This document shows, piece by piece, positions 45,168 to 57,296 of a DNA stretch of 64,000 nucleotides; position 1 is the first letter of the stretch; each line of letters opens with the position of its first letter. The notes beneath the pieces are model-generated. The model searched no databases and was not told the DNA's origin. It was given only the letters and a program-made list of their open reading frames with translations. This DNA is from Ypsolopha sequella (Eukaryota > Arthropoda > Insecta > Lepidoptera > Ypsolophidae): positions 2,923,201 through 2,987,200 of the forward strand of contig OW203984.1 of the NCBI GenBank assembly GCA_934047225.1, in the 5' to 3' direction. The position numbers and the translations under genes were made by a program.

Positions 45168-46835
45168 AGGTCAAGGTAGCAAGAATCAGCATAATGAAGA
45201 GGGGGTTAGCGAGGGATTGGGCAAGAGCAATAACTTCGTGATTTCTTGAGATTTTTAACTTTATAACGCAATTGATTTTCATTAAAATCTTAATGTAGGA
45301 CACGGGCTCATTGAATTTTTAGAAACACGATTGAAATACGGAAACCTCGGTGCGCGGATCTAATTCGCACTAGCCCGGTTTTTTTAAAGTTTCAATGTCA
45401 AGGCTTTGCTTGCTTTTTTGTAATCAAGTTTAGTTCCATGTTCTATATTCGTGTTGTTCACTTAAGACTGTACCTGAGCCTACTCTATGGGTGCTCTGTG
45501 AGCATGACCAACTCCAGTCTATCTAGGATTCGTTTGAAGAAATTCGGACTCTCCTTGTATTGAAAAAAATATATTTGGTTTATTAATCTTTTCTCTAGAG
45601 ATCTATTACGTATAAACAATGTACTAAGATTTATACTTTTGTCAAAAAAAATTTTTTTGCACCCTCTTTTTTTTTTCAAACGTTCGCTTGAAGAACGCGG
45701 TTAAGACATCAACTTGATATTTTTTTCATAAAATAGGTAATAGAAATATGAAGGTATATCACCTAAATTCAATATTTTTTTCCCTACAAAATATTTCAGT
45801 ATTAGCTAAAAACACACCAATTTGTTGTTTCGCTGCGTGATCACTATTTTAGTATTACGCGTCTAAGAAAAAGAGGCCAAAGAGCCAACATATAATCGCC
45901 TCTATGAAAAGCAAATAAAGTCTTTGCCATTAGACTTATTGTGCTGGATGGGTAATAAAAAAAGTTGCCAGAGTATGCCATCTTCTTAATAGTGTAACTT
46001 ACGATATTTTCCGGTTTTTTAATTTCTCAGAAAATTTAATAAATATGCAATAAATTAAACAAGCATTTTTTTCGGATAAACTTTTTTAGTTTTGAGTATC
46101 TTCTTTGTAAGATGTAGTAATCGGTACTGGGATATAATTTTTAATTTTTTTTTTTATTTAAAACATTTATTTCGAGCAACATGACTCATAGTTGTTAGTA
46201 AACTTAAAACTACTGAGTTAGTAATACATACAATTTTGTTAGTATAATTAATACTACTGTGTTAGTAACAATTTATAATAATAATAAATTAATGTTTATT
46301 TGTTGCGTGTGACGTGAAGGCCACCGCAATGCAATAAAAAAGGGCAATCTAACCTGCCAGCTATCATCGCCAGGACGATGTTGGGGCTGGCGCGCACCCT
46401 GCGCACCAGGGACGCGCATCTCTCGCGCATTCTTAATGAATGATCATAAAATAATTCTAAAAGTCTGCTAAGTGAATTTTTTCTCGGTTTTTTGACCATA
46501 AATGTTTTGAAAGTTGACTAGAAATGAAATGTATATATTTATATAAAGCTATGAACCTTTCACTCCCGCTTTAATAAACTAATAAATTAATAAAACTTAT
46601 ATTTTTTCTTTGAAAACTACAAGTTTTTACATTAAATTTTTAAGCATGATATGCCTGTACCAGGAGGCTGCGCTCTTCCAGTATCAGTAGTAGTTAATTT
46701 ATTTTCAGCATGTTTTTACTTATTCACTATAAAAAAGTTCAAGAATTAGCTTTTTAACTAATTGGTATTTCGTTTGTATGAACTAGGATTGCTCCGCCGG
46801 CCTCTTAAGTAATTTAACTTATAGGTATATAAACA
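45168..46835. other. Non-coding stretch with repeat scraps
   Basis: 45340-45385 (ctcggtgcgcggatctaatt, gcccggttttttt) is a scrap of the gggttccgtac repeat end. 45882-45981 is a diverged copy of 7638-7718. No gene. Confidence 0.45.
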
Positions 46836-46974
46836 TACAAGGTGAATTTATGAACATCTTCCAAATTCATACTTGAGCCTTGGTAAGTGATCAGCATCAT
46901 GAACCAATAACGATTTTTGTAAAATTCATAAAATGAAATATGAATTTGGACGATGATCAAAAAGTCACCTTGTA
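46836..46974. mobile_element. 'caaggtga' MITE, short copy
   Basis: 139 bp from tacaaggtga to tcaccttgta, probably bounded by a TA target. The interior shares ccaaattcatacttgagcct and cttggtaagtgatcagcatc with 51782-52047. No coding capacity. Confidence 0.85.
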
Positions 46975-47137
46975 TACAACGAGTATATAATTGCCTATCG
47001 AGTAGCCCGTCATGCTGGCGTCAATACTTGAACACTAAGTGCATGTTAATATGCAGCACCTACATTATAAACAAACAGAAAAGACCATTTCAAAATGCAT
47101 TACAAACCCACACGTTGGTGCTAACTTGTACTACATA

Positions 47138-47769
47138 TAGGGTTGCCAGATGGGAAAACCAAAATATCTGGGCAAAATTTCAAAAAGTCGGGATTTTGGG
47201 ATTATGGCCGGGACAAATAAATATTACGAAATAAAAAATATTTTTTTATTATTAAAATTTGACAGGCGGTAGAGCTGATGCCGGGCTCGACTGTGGAGGT
47301 ACCACCATCTTACTTGGAGACCGCCTCGAAGTAATTCGGGGGAGAGTAAGAGGACAGCTCACAGGCAAAAAACCAGGAGGCCAACCATGCCTGGGACCGA
47401 TGGATGGCGGTATATCCATCCCTAAAAGCCGGGCCTTATATGGAACAGACTGGTGGCGGGCAGCGGCATCACTGGTGCGGTGGTTCCGGCACCGTGCTCA
47501 CCAACTCGCCTGCCCAGCGTGTGTGAGTATGGGCAATTCTTCCAGGATGACCGCCGAGAGTGGCAAAGTCCTGAAAAGGCTTATGTCCAGCAGTGGACGA
47601 ACTAGGCTTATGGATGGATGGATGATTAAAATTAAAGTTATTACATCAAAATACTTTTTTGCCCGCCGATCGTTGTTATTTGTTATTTGTCGGGACAATT
47701 AGTATTTTCCCTGGACATCACATGAAATGTCGGGACAATCCCGACGAATCCCGACCATCTGGCAACCCT
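47138..47769. mobile_element. hAT-like MITE interrupted by a retroposon
   Basis: Inverted ends tagggttgccagatgg and ccatctggcaaccct. The flanks ACTACATA and ACTACATC match at 7 of 8 positions, in line with an 8-bp hAT target duplication. Short inner motifs (gtcggga, gggacaa) repeat near both ends. The middle is occupied by the retroposon at 47260-47624; without it the MITE is about 267 bp. Confidence 0.75.
47260..47624 (+). repeat. Dispersed retroposon copy with GATG tail, copy 3 of 3, nested
   Basis: Same family as 12615-12986 and 44820-45167. Here the ends are clear: ATTAAAATT is present directly before (47251-47259) and directly after (47625-47633), a 9-bp target duplication typical of target-primed insertion. 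The tail is ggatggatggatg. Confidence 0.85.
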
Positions 47770-50044
47770 ACTACATCCCATCTGCAACCTGTCTGAGCGG
47801 AACAACATTTGTCATGTTGTAAACTTGTATGTAAGAAAATCAAACTTTGTTCATTCCCTGTTCGTATGAATCAGAAAGTTTTAATGTGGCGTCTACTGCA
47901 ACTATGATAGAGTTACGAGAATACAACCAGACATATTTTAGATGTTTTATTGGAAGTTGGTAATGCATGTTATGTAATTGGAAATTTATATTTTTTATTG
48001 TAGATTGTTAGAGTATTTTACATAATAATTAACATACCTATTAGTCCTGCCGGTACACAGATATTTCGTAAAATACTGCAAATGGTGTTAAAAGCATGAA
48101 AATCGGGACAATTAATAATCAATTTGACCGATAGAAGTGATTTAAAAAAAAAACTAAAATTCAGCTATACATTTTAATACAAATCAGTATTTATTATTAA
48201 GTAGCCCTATAGCATAGCTTATAATATGAATCTAGTCTTATTTACATAGCATATTTAGTTCACGAAAAAAATATATTTTAAAAATGTCAGATATTTTCGA
48301 TACGTCTTTTATAATTTTCTCACAAATTGTCACTTTCGAAATGATAACATGAAAACGACACCTAAAGTAGTCACAATGTAATAGGTCCGTTTTGACATAT
48401 GTCATCGCAACGTATCTATGGATGTGAACCATGCAAATCGGTAACTATGTCAACCGATTCTCACGAGAAATCGATTCAAAATATTATGAGTTTGTTATCG
48501 TTTGAAATATTTTCAAGTTTATTGGTTATAATTTCCAGAATAAACATAATTGCCAAAGTCAACGTGAAAGAAAATATAAACAGTTCAAAAGTAAAGCCTA
48601 AAGTCACAAGAAAAAAACAAACGGGAGCACAACGACTTCCAATATGGTGATAGAAAGATATTTCGGGTGCTAAAACCAGCTTTTAATTTTTTTCTCTACG
48701 AAAAGAATCTGAAATGGAAATTCTTACGTGCCAGTAATATTTTGTAATGTTGTACTTCACTGACCTCAAATTAGATAGAAGTCTGAGCGTTGATAGATAT
48801 AAAATACTGGCCAGTAAGAAAAATATGTAGGCTTCAAGATGAAAAAATTGCTCCATGCCTTATAAAAAAAAATACTGCCGTATTTCTTACCAGCCAATCT
48901 GTCTATTGATAGGATGATTTGTGGAAAACTGCCTGTAAACCAATTCATTAATTAAAAAAATGGGACTTTAAGCAATAAATGCATGTTTTTTATAAATATA
49001 TATTTTGTTTTTGTAAACTATAAGTTTGAAAGCTAAGTGGTATTTAACATTATTTAGCACAATTATTATATTATATTTTTCGGTATACGCGACACCGTTA
49101 CAAATACATGCAAATGTTCAAATCTAAAAAGTTTATATTTGCAAAAAAAAAATGAAATTTAAACTTGGCTTTTTGTGTACTGGTCTCATAAAAGCTAATT
49201 ACAGATCATTATAATTATTTTATCAATATTAAAACAAGTTAATTATTTTCACGTGGAATCGAATTGAGTCCGTGAAATTAGGCGATTATCTGGTTACAAC
49301 ACTATTATTAAGAAAAAATTGGCTGAGAATGTAACTGTTTTTGAGACATTGTGTAGTAATTCAAAATTGCATTTTATTTTGGAATATGCGTGAAAATTGT
49401 ACTTGAAATATGTTCCGTGATAATTAAAAAACGTTTATTTATTTTCTTTAAGCCCAATAAGTTAATAATTATTTGTTAACCGTTTCATTTATTACATGTA
49501 AAGTTATATTCTATGGTCGTTCTTATCTGTCAAAACGGGCCTCTTATTTTGTGGCAACTGTAGGTAGGTTAATTAATCATTTCGAAATTTGAAATATATT
49601 GAAAAAAAGCCGTACATCAAAAAAAAGTTTTACAAAAGTGATAGATACAGGCGTGACAGGGATTCCTAAATAATTCGATGCGAAATCTTAACATTAATCA
49701 AAATTTTTCTCCTTTTCCCTTTTTTTACTTTATTTCTGGAAATAAAAATAATTTATTAATTTATAATTATAAGCCATACTTTTGGTTACTTGTTTTCGAA
49801 ATCTAGAATGCATTGGTCAGTTGGCGACAATGTTCTTTTGTGCCATCTTACGTGGCACCGACTTTATTAGGCAGAATATAGTGGTACCAAAAATCCGGTT
49901 CCCTGAAAACTAAGAAACGAAGGCAAGGATTTGAACAAAAGGCAAACATAATCAGCAATACAATCCATCCTAAATCGGACATACTTGAAAACGATATTTT
50001 ATAATTTAGCTTGAAAGAAGTGGAAGGGACTAGAATATAAATAG
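47770..50044. other. Long AT-rich stretch, nothing supported
   Basis: Only short open frames of biased composition (48238-48432, 48399-48650, 48766-48948). No repeat or RNA gene recognised. Confidence 0.5.
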
Positions 50045-50222
50045 TAGATTGTTTACCTAGGGAGCAAACAACTGTTTTAAAGGCGAGAGTGTTTCTTTGA
50101 ATCCAGAGCGAGGGATTCTAAAGTAGAATCCTAAGCGCAGCGAGGGATTCAAAGTATTGTACGTCACTCGAGCTCGTCACTATTGTGTTGCTCCCGAGGT
50201 GGACACTCTACTTTTTAGAAAA
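50045..50222. repeat. Imperfect palindromic element
   Basis: From tagattgtttacctagggag to gctcccgaggtggacactct; the ends are complementary in part (agggagcaa / ttgctccc), and the inside has cagcgagggattc and gagcgagggattc. Similar in plan to 38386-38541. Confidence 0.5.
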
Positions 50223-51154
50223 TAAGTAAGTGCAATTTATGAATATATAGAGTACGTTTATTTATTTACATAATATTATGATCGAAGGCGGAATGAATTC
50301 CGCGCGTTTTTTGTTTTTTCTCGAACTTTTATTTTTTTATTTGGCTCGCGCGCGGTTTACAGCCAGCAACTTGTTCATACAATGTTTGTGATAGATTGGC
50401 CTAAAGGTCTTTGCAACCAGGCCATAAAACTACAAAAAAAAAAAACGTGGTTGATCTCTTTGGTGATTGGAGCTTTTACTAACAATATCCACATTCCAAA
50501 TTCAAATCACTTTTAGTCCCTGTTTACGAAGAATTAACTAGCTCTTTAAACCCTTGATGATGGTGTACAATCTAACTGGTTGGGTAAAAATAAGTTAATA
50601 TACTGTGAAACAAGTACAAGTGCTGTGTTATTCATCATGTTGTATGACTAGATCGATGGATGTGAAAGAGGTGTGTCAAGATAGTATTAGATGAAAATCC
50701 CGTGAGTATGTATTTATATGCATATGTATTATTTAGTCTAAAATAAAACTCGAAGTTTTCCTCAGATTGCGAAAAAGAAAAGCTGCTTATAAACGCGTGA
50801 TTTTGTATTATAGCAAAGCGAAAACAGCAAAGAGAAAATAAAATAGGGTTGAACCCCGCAATGTAAAAGCCTTTGATCTTATCCTGGAGACAAAGAGGTT
50901 CTAGTATCTAATAAAACCGTGCACTCTGGTCCCCTGGAATTTTCAAACCCTTTTTCCCTCTACACCTTTTCTTTGCTGTAAACCTTTTACTATAATGGAT
51001 GTAGTATGTGGCTAACTTCACGTCAACACTTTGAGTATGTATGAGTTTTTACGCACAAGTGGTTTCGTCATAGGTTTGTTAGCTACTTAGTGGGTGTATC
51101 ATATTTGCAATTGATAATGTGATCAGTGCAATGTGAGGATCTCTCATAAATTAT
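50223..51154. other. Non-coding stretch with a Penelope-tail relic
   Basis: 50545-50645 (aaacccttgatgatggtgta ... tactgtgaaac ... ttcatcatgttgt) parallels 7459-7555. Its core has TTGATGA and ctaac where CTGATGA and GAAAC would be needed, so it is a decayed hammerhead-like tail at best. Confidence 0.45.
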
Positions 51155-51545
51155 TTTTCAATGCATGTGCTCGTAAAGGCCCACTTTTTATGCATCAAAA
51201 CCGAACAAAAAGTCGATTATTTTGCCCTAGGGCTTTATTATTATTTTTTTTTTATTTATTTACAATGGTTGGCTAACCTGCAGCCTTTCCTGTGTACCAT
51301 AGACGTTGTACTTTTTTTTCCACTGTTTGACGGCTCTGGATACACTGAATACAGTCCTTTTGAGCCAATTATAATTTAAAGTTCACAAGATTATATTTGC
51401 TTTCATTTCCTCACACTATGCATTGAAAAATGTAGTATGATACACGGGCGTAAAAGCAATAAATTACTCGGTTACGTTTAAAACACGAGCGTAGCGAGTC
51501 GTCCTCGTAATTTATTCCTTAGCGCCCTTGTAGCATAAACTACTA
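51155..51545 (+). repeat. 390-bp dispersed composite repeat, copy 2 of 3
   Basis: Close copy of 23257-23647. At the palindrome centre it reads acgagcgtagcgagtcg, the opposite orientation to the other copies, and lacks the following tgttttaaat. Confidence 0.85.
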
Positions 51546-51578
51546 TTTCGTGTAGTTAATATTTATTTATATATATAT

Positions 51579-51782
51579 ATATACACTTAATAAAATAAAA
51601 TTTAAGTTATTGTGAGATATATTTTGGGCCCTATCCTGGGTCCGGCATCAGTCACAGTTGTGACTGATGCCGGACCCAGGTTGTGACTGATGTCGGACCC
51701 AGGTTGTGACTGATGCCGGACCCAGGATAGGGCCCGAAATATATCTCACAATAACTTAAATTTTATTTTATTAAGTGTATAT
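51579..51782. repeat. Palindrome built from two Penelope-type tails
   Basis: Left arm 51579-51656 and right arm 51704-51782 are inverted copies (acacttaataaaataaaat, then taagttattgtgagatata) with two or three differences. Between and into the right arm a 23-bp unit, ttgtgactgatgccggaccc + agg, is repeated three times (51658, 51681, 51704). Each arm corresponds to a hammerhead-like tail; on the left arm (minus strand) GAAA has become CAAA. Confidence 0.85.
51704..51751 (+). ncRNA. Hammerhead-like ribozyme motif (core variant)
   Basis: Stem I TTGTGA (51704-51709) pairs fully with TCACAA (51746-51751). Core CTGATGC (51710-51716), stem II GGACCC/GGGCCC with one mismatch and loop AGGATA, GAAA (51736-51739), then a TATAT segment ending in C at 51745 (AUC triplet). 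The last core A is replaced by C, as in the 12.2-kb copy. Confidence 0.6.
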
Positions 51783-52047
51783 ACAAGGTGAATTTGTGAA
51801 CATCGTCCAAATTCATACTTGAGCCTTGGTAAGTGATCAGCATCATGAACCAATAACGATTTTCGTAAAATTCATAAAGTTAAATTTCGACTCCCCATAG
51901 TGATTCACTCAGGACTGGGAGTAAATTACTATGGGAAGTCGAAATTTCATGATACGAATTTCACAAAAATTGATATCGATTCATGATACTGATCACTTAC
52001 CAAGCCTCTAGTATGAATTTGGACGATGATCAAAAAGTCACCTTGTA
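51782..52047. mobile_element. 'caaggtga' MITE, long hairpin copy
   Basis: 266 bp. Nearly the whole element folds on itself: left and right halves are inverted copies from tacaaggtga inward to actccccatagt. It abuts the preceding palindrome directly and is followed by a (TA)n run. Confidence 0.85.
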
Positions 52048-52636
52048 TATATATATATATTAACTACATTTAAAGACAAACTGGTCAATTAATAACGTTT
52101 ATTTACAAAATTATTTTTTCGTGATGAAACCTATCATGCTGGTTGATAGACCTCTTCAAAAGCATTCCCTGGCTTTAAGGCGATATATAAAAGTTTTAGC
52201 GTCCCTGTTACTCCGATTCGAGGAAATGTAGCAAAAAATCGGTTTTTTATTAATATAAAATGTACTAAAGTTGCTATAAAAATTTCGTTTAATCAGGTCT
52301 TAGATACTGTTAAAACCCATCTAATAAAATGTAATTGCAGTCCATATGTCATTAAAAATTGTGAAACCAGGAGAATTGGTGTCGAAAAAGAACTCATTTC
52401 AATAAATATTTGTATCAAGCCGAATTGCTCCAATCGCGTTTCTGTTTAACAGGTCCCTAGAAAAAGATTCCAAAACTAATGTAATATTTTATCAATTTAA
52501 TACATTATTTACTGAAGTAGATATATGCATCATGTCTTGCTTACCAGAATAATTATTGAGAGCCTGCTCAATTATATCTGCTTAGAAATACCTAATGAAC
52601 TATTTTTAAATATTAAACTAGTTTTTCGGAAGTCCA
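52048..52636. other. Non-coding stretch
   Basis: Starts with a short (TA)n run. No supported gene or repeat otherwise. Confidence 0.5.
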
Positions 52637-52742
52637 GTGGGTCTACCGCGTAATTCTCATTTTCATCAACATCAACTTGAGATTGAAATTTGCATGCATT
52701 TGCTTGAAGTTGATACAAATGAGAATTACGCGGTAGAGCCCC
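52637..52742 (-). mobile_element. 'gggtctaccgcg' MITE, short copy
   Basis: Inverted ends gggtctaccgcgtaattctc and gagaattacgcggtagagcc. The inside (ttcatcaacatcaacttgag, then gcatgcatttgcttgaagtt) matches 54540-54713 in the opposite orientation, without the central block found there. Confidence 0.8.
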
Positions 52743-52766
52743 TGCTCTGAAGAAGAGAGCCGGTAG

Positions 52767-53002
52767 CAGTGGCGTGCATAGAACTTTTTTCCGGAAAAGC
52801 AATCAGGTCAAGTTCGACAATAAATAAAATTAAATAACACTTTTAAAAAAAAAGATTGAATGAAAATGTTCACTCGTGCCTACCCTGGCGTCATAGAAAC
52901 TTTTTTTTTTCAAAGTGTTATTTAAATTTTTTCATATTTTTTTTATTGTCAATCTTGACCTTCTGATTGCTTTTCCGGAAAAAAGTTCTGTGCACACCAC
53001 TG
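52767..53002. mobile_element. Foldback element with 'cagtgg' ends
   Basis: cagtggcgtgcatagaac ... and its near-complement ...gttctgtgcacaccactg bound a 236-bp foldback whose arms share ttttttccggaaaagcaatc and aagtgttattt. CAGTGG-type ends occur in hAT elements, but no 8-bp duplication is visible. Confidence 0.7.
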
Positions 53003-54303
53003 AGGATAGGGTAGAAAGTTATATAGGTATATAGCAAGCCGCGTCGCATATTAACCTAGGTGGTAATTTTTATGACAACCCAAAATCACTTTGGCCTAGG
53101 CCGAACTAGTTTATCCTAAAATCGAGTTTGACACACATATACAATACAGTTCGAAAACCTGTTTTAAAAGAAAATCTGTTAAAGTTGTCCTTGCTACTGA
53201 AAAGGTTAAACTTGGCAAGTTTTCACAGCTAAAGCTACATAATATACATACGTGCAAATACTTTACTTTACTAGGAACATATTGAGTATCAATGACCCTA
53301 AAAAAAATTTCTACTAAAATAAGTGAAAATGTTGTATATTCCTGAAGTTATGTTATGTATGACTTAAGGAACCTCAATAGAACTTGGCATGGCACCCAAT
53401 TTGATCTCAATTCATTTTGAAGCGAATGCTTCTTTGTTCGCGCCTCGTGTGCGGCCATGGGGCACAATTCAGGAGCAGAATCACTCGCCGTGAATCGTAT
53501 ATTCAGGCACGAAAAAAAAAAAGTGCGAAATTCAATTCGATTAGTCACGATTTTACGTATTTTTGAATCAGTAGAAATCAATGTAAACGGTTTTCGTTTC
53601 ACGCAGAAAAAATTAAAACCGGAAAGCAATATTAATGGAGGTGAACGGAACGTAAATTAAAAAGTTATAATGTCATGTCAGTCTCATCGATGCATCGACA
53701 TTAACATTTTCTTCTTGTCATACTTGCATAGTTTCTACTAGTAGAAATCGGAAAACGAGTTGGTCAGACCACTCGTTGCAGAATTCACGGAGAGAATTTT
53801 CAAAAATACTGATTGCAAGTTTTCGTATGCGAATCATGCGAATTGAAATTCGAATGATTCAAAACTTGTCCGTCACTTCCGTGATCGACTTCCGCAGATT
53901 AAGGCGTTTTCGTATTAAGTGCTATTAAGAGTATTTTGACAGGGAACTTCTTTCATGAAAATAAATTTATGATAACCTTTTTTTTTTTGACGAAGGATAA
54001 ATTAATTTCTTATTACAGGTTCATTATTTGTTTTGGTTTTAAGTCATAATAAATTAATGTTTATTTGATCGGAATAATAAAAATATTAAAACGTCCTCGT
54101 AAGCGAATGCGTGCGCCGACATAGTTAACAGGAAGTTTATTTTTTATTGTCAGTGTCATTGTCATCGCACAAAACATATTTTGAAATGTATTAATTCAAT
54201 TGTTAGTCTTTTAAAAAAATAAAAAAAAAACCTATTAATTAAACCATAAATCGTTACAAAGGTTACAGTGAGACCCTGTTATAAGTTAAGTATAACCTGA
54301 GGT
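53003..54303. other. Non-coding stretch
   Basis: Overlapping open frames on both strands at 53348-53660 have no recognisable domain. No repeat noted. Confidence 0.5.
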
Positions 54304-54588
54304 TCAGGGATCTCGCGCTTCCTCTTGGACTAGTCGGTAGTAGATTAGAAGTTTAGGACGCAACTGAGCCCTCGCCTGGACAGCGGGTGCTCTACAAAAA
54401 GACTGCTGATGTTCGTTGTCATCCACTGTACGCCGGGTCGGTGCCGCCGCAAAAACATCTTGTCCCCACTCGTCTTGCAACTCCATGCTCGGCAAACTCG
54501 AAGAGAAGTGCAGTTGAACAAGTTTTTGCAAAAGATACTGCGGGTCCACCGCGTAATTTTGATTTGTATCAACTTCAAGCAAATGCAT
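54304..54588 (-). other. Open frame in a GC-richer block, unknown
   Basis: A 94-codon minus-strand frame that starts inside the adjacent MITE and continues through 54304-54539. Codon composition is balanced (ELQDEWGQDVF, AQLRPKLLIYY), unlike the surrounding AT-rich frames, but other frames are open here too. It could be an old exon or element fragment. I do not recognise it. Confidence 0.25.
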
Positions 54589-54713
54589 GCGAAATTCAAC
54601 GCGTGCAAAAGAGATGGCATGTTAGGCGGGCGTCGTCGCACGCACGACAAATTTCAATCTCAAGTTGATGTTGATGAAAATCAGAATTACGCGGTAGACC
54701 CGCTGGACCAAAA
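54540..54713 (+). mobile_element. 'gggtctaccgcg' MITE, long copy
   Basis: 174 bp with inverted ends gcgggtccaccgcgtaatt and aattacgcggtagacccgc (one mismatch). Shares its inner arms with 52637-52742 and has an additional GC-rich centre (ggcgggcgtcgtcgcacg). Confidence 0.8.
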
Positions 54714-57296
54714 CGGTAATATCCTCCCCCCCCCTCACCTCTCAAACCTTGCGGCTGGATTCTAAGTAAATCTCTAGGTGAACTATACGGCCACAGAGGC
54801 AGTCAACTCGGACGGACTAACCTAAAATAATTATGAGATCGTTATAAGCTGTGTTTGCGTATTTTAAACCTCAAACTTAAACTTAGATGTAATTCTAGTC
54901 TATTTCAGTTTTCAGCAATGGACCCCAATTATCGATCAGTATATCCCAAACATCAAAATCAAATCAAAAAATATAAAATGTTTATTGTGTTAACCAATTA
55001 CAATTACAGCTGGAGCCTTCTTTTAAGTAAAAATACCTGTATCAGAAGACTCCGCTCCTTCAGTCCTCAGCTTTGGTTTTAGAAAACAGTTTCAAAAATT
55101 TGCTTAAAATTTAAAATTTACAAAAATTAATTAAAGTAATAATAATAACACAAAAGAAATATGTATATAATAAAAGAAAAATAACATCCTGCATGAGTCC
55201 ATATTATGGAAGTAGCTATGAGGGGGTGCATGTGTGTGTGAGAGAGGGTGTGTGTGAGGGTGTGTGTCAGTGTGAAACATGCCTGCAAACAAATGATCAC
55301 TATATTTAAGTGGTGATCATTTTGACAGAAATCATGCAAGGACATATCCGAGACTAAAAATAAATGCTGTCCCATTACGACAACATACCACATAACCCGC
55401 CACTTTTTTGCAAAATAGTCACTAGTCCAAAACGGTAAATATCAAGAAAACAACAATGCTTTCCCAAAGCTGAACATGATGGCCAAAGGTACCACATGGC
55501 AAGAAGTTATACGGTTGTATCACCGACACAATCTGCTGCTTTTTAATTTTTTTACTGCCTTTGTAAGAAACTTGGCCACTTTTTCATATTTATGTTTTTG
55601 TTGGAATACCAATACACAATAAATAAACAGATATTCTATTTTATACGTCACCAGCCATTAGAAAGTCTAATGGCCCATTAGCTCACAGCCAACAGTGGCG
55701 TCACTCTGATGTCACATCACAAGTGAATTACATATCTAATCATAATTAAATAATCATCCCTCCCTATGACACAAAGGGCTCGAACCAGTAGTGGAGCATC
55801 GAGCGGTGTCAGTCCCGTGACCCACTTCTCGAGGTCATCGACCGTGTGACGTCACATCCTCCCCCTCGTCCCACCCCCGCTGGGGGTGTGTCCGCTCGCT
55901 AGCTGGTTCGAGGTCATATGTTTCCCGTATTCCGAAGGGTGCAGACGCGCGGAAATATCAGCTTTCCGGAAAAGTGAAAAGTGCGTGGCTGTTTTGAAGT
56001 GGTTTGATAGTTGAGAATGACGATTATTGGTAATAATTGCTGTTTTCTTTGTCTTGTTTTCCTTGTAGCAGTGTAACATATCGTAATATTAGGTACTCAC
56101 AATTTTCATTAGCGTTGTGTGTGGCATTCATTTTGGAGCTGCGAGCTTTCTGATATTTAGTTTCGCAATTTTCTGATAGTGAAGATTATTATAAATGTGG
56201 GCTTACAATCAGTCTCTCGGTTAATTTATTTATAACAACAGTCTTCGTAACATTATTTCCCTTTAAAATGATTTAAGATTCAAGAATTTGGCCATGTTTT
56301 GAAGTAGACACTTGAAATTGGAAGAGAAAGAGTGAATTATATCAACTTATGAATGTGAAAAAGAAGTGTTAGGACTAGGCTTGCCAACCGACCCGTATTT
56401 CATGGGACGTCCCGCATTTTTGCCATAGATATAAATCACAAGCCTTGTCCTGTAATGCGCCCTGCCTTACACAGAACACATCCGAATATACCAACTTGGA
56501 AATCCATGGAATTCGCAATAAGTTCGACTAATTATTGAAAGACAACTTTTTTGACCATCAAGCAATGCAAAGACTTGGCAATTCAAGTGCTTCAAAATCA
56601 ATCAAAATATTATATTTGTCCCATATTTTTGTTGCGACTGTCCCAAGCAAAAAAACTCATGATATTCATTGTTGTCCCTTCAGGGCCAGACGGAAAGCAT
56701 TGCCACGCATTGCTTGATGGACCATTTGTCCAATCTTTTATTAGATACTTAGCCTTTTGCTTGCGGCTCCGCCTGCGATTGAGGTACCTACAAGTGCCAC
56801 CGACCCCCGTTTCTCTAAAATGGACCATGCTCAGCTTTCTTTGGTTATAGCCCAAAGATAAACCTCAAGTCTTTATCAATAAACTGATAAGCTATACAGT
56901 GAAAACGATGTGGTTTTGAAGTTACATATAATTAAAACGTGAACGAACTAAAATGGTCACTGCTCAGGTCCCTTTAGTTCAAGCGTGATAATATATAATC
57001 TTAAACTGAAAATCGAAAGCAGTGGTTAGCAGGTAACATGTACATACAGCCTTTGCATTATATTGGATTGTACTTGGTATGCATTAGTCAATGGATCTTC
57101 CATCTCTCTATACACGCTTGACTAGATAGAGCCAGCGTCAATGCAATATGACGTCACGGGTGCCTCGTGCCCTACATTTCTGCGTTCTGAACACAACTGT
57201 AATTGCACTGTGACCTATATAGATTGCGGATGCGTTTTGAACATATCTGTCTTTGATATGCCCTGAAGTGTGTCTATAGGGCAGAATTATTATGTA
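54714..57296. other. Long non-coding stretch with a GT-rich microsatellite
   Basis: A TG/AG-rich tract lies at 55228-55275. A GC-rich block with acgtcacatcctcccccctcg-like composition is at about 55840-55960. At 56383-56440 gcttgccaaccgacccgtat and the following gacgtcccgcattttt recall the ends of 'gggttgcca' hAT MITEs, but no partner end was found. Open frames at 54855-55082, 55852-56079 and 56535-56855 are unsupported. Confidence 0.4.

Noticed and set aside
53348..53660. Overlapping frames on both strands
   Set aside because: No domain or codon bias, and both strands open by chance.
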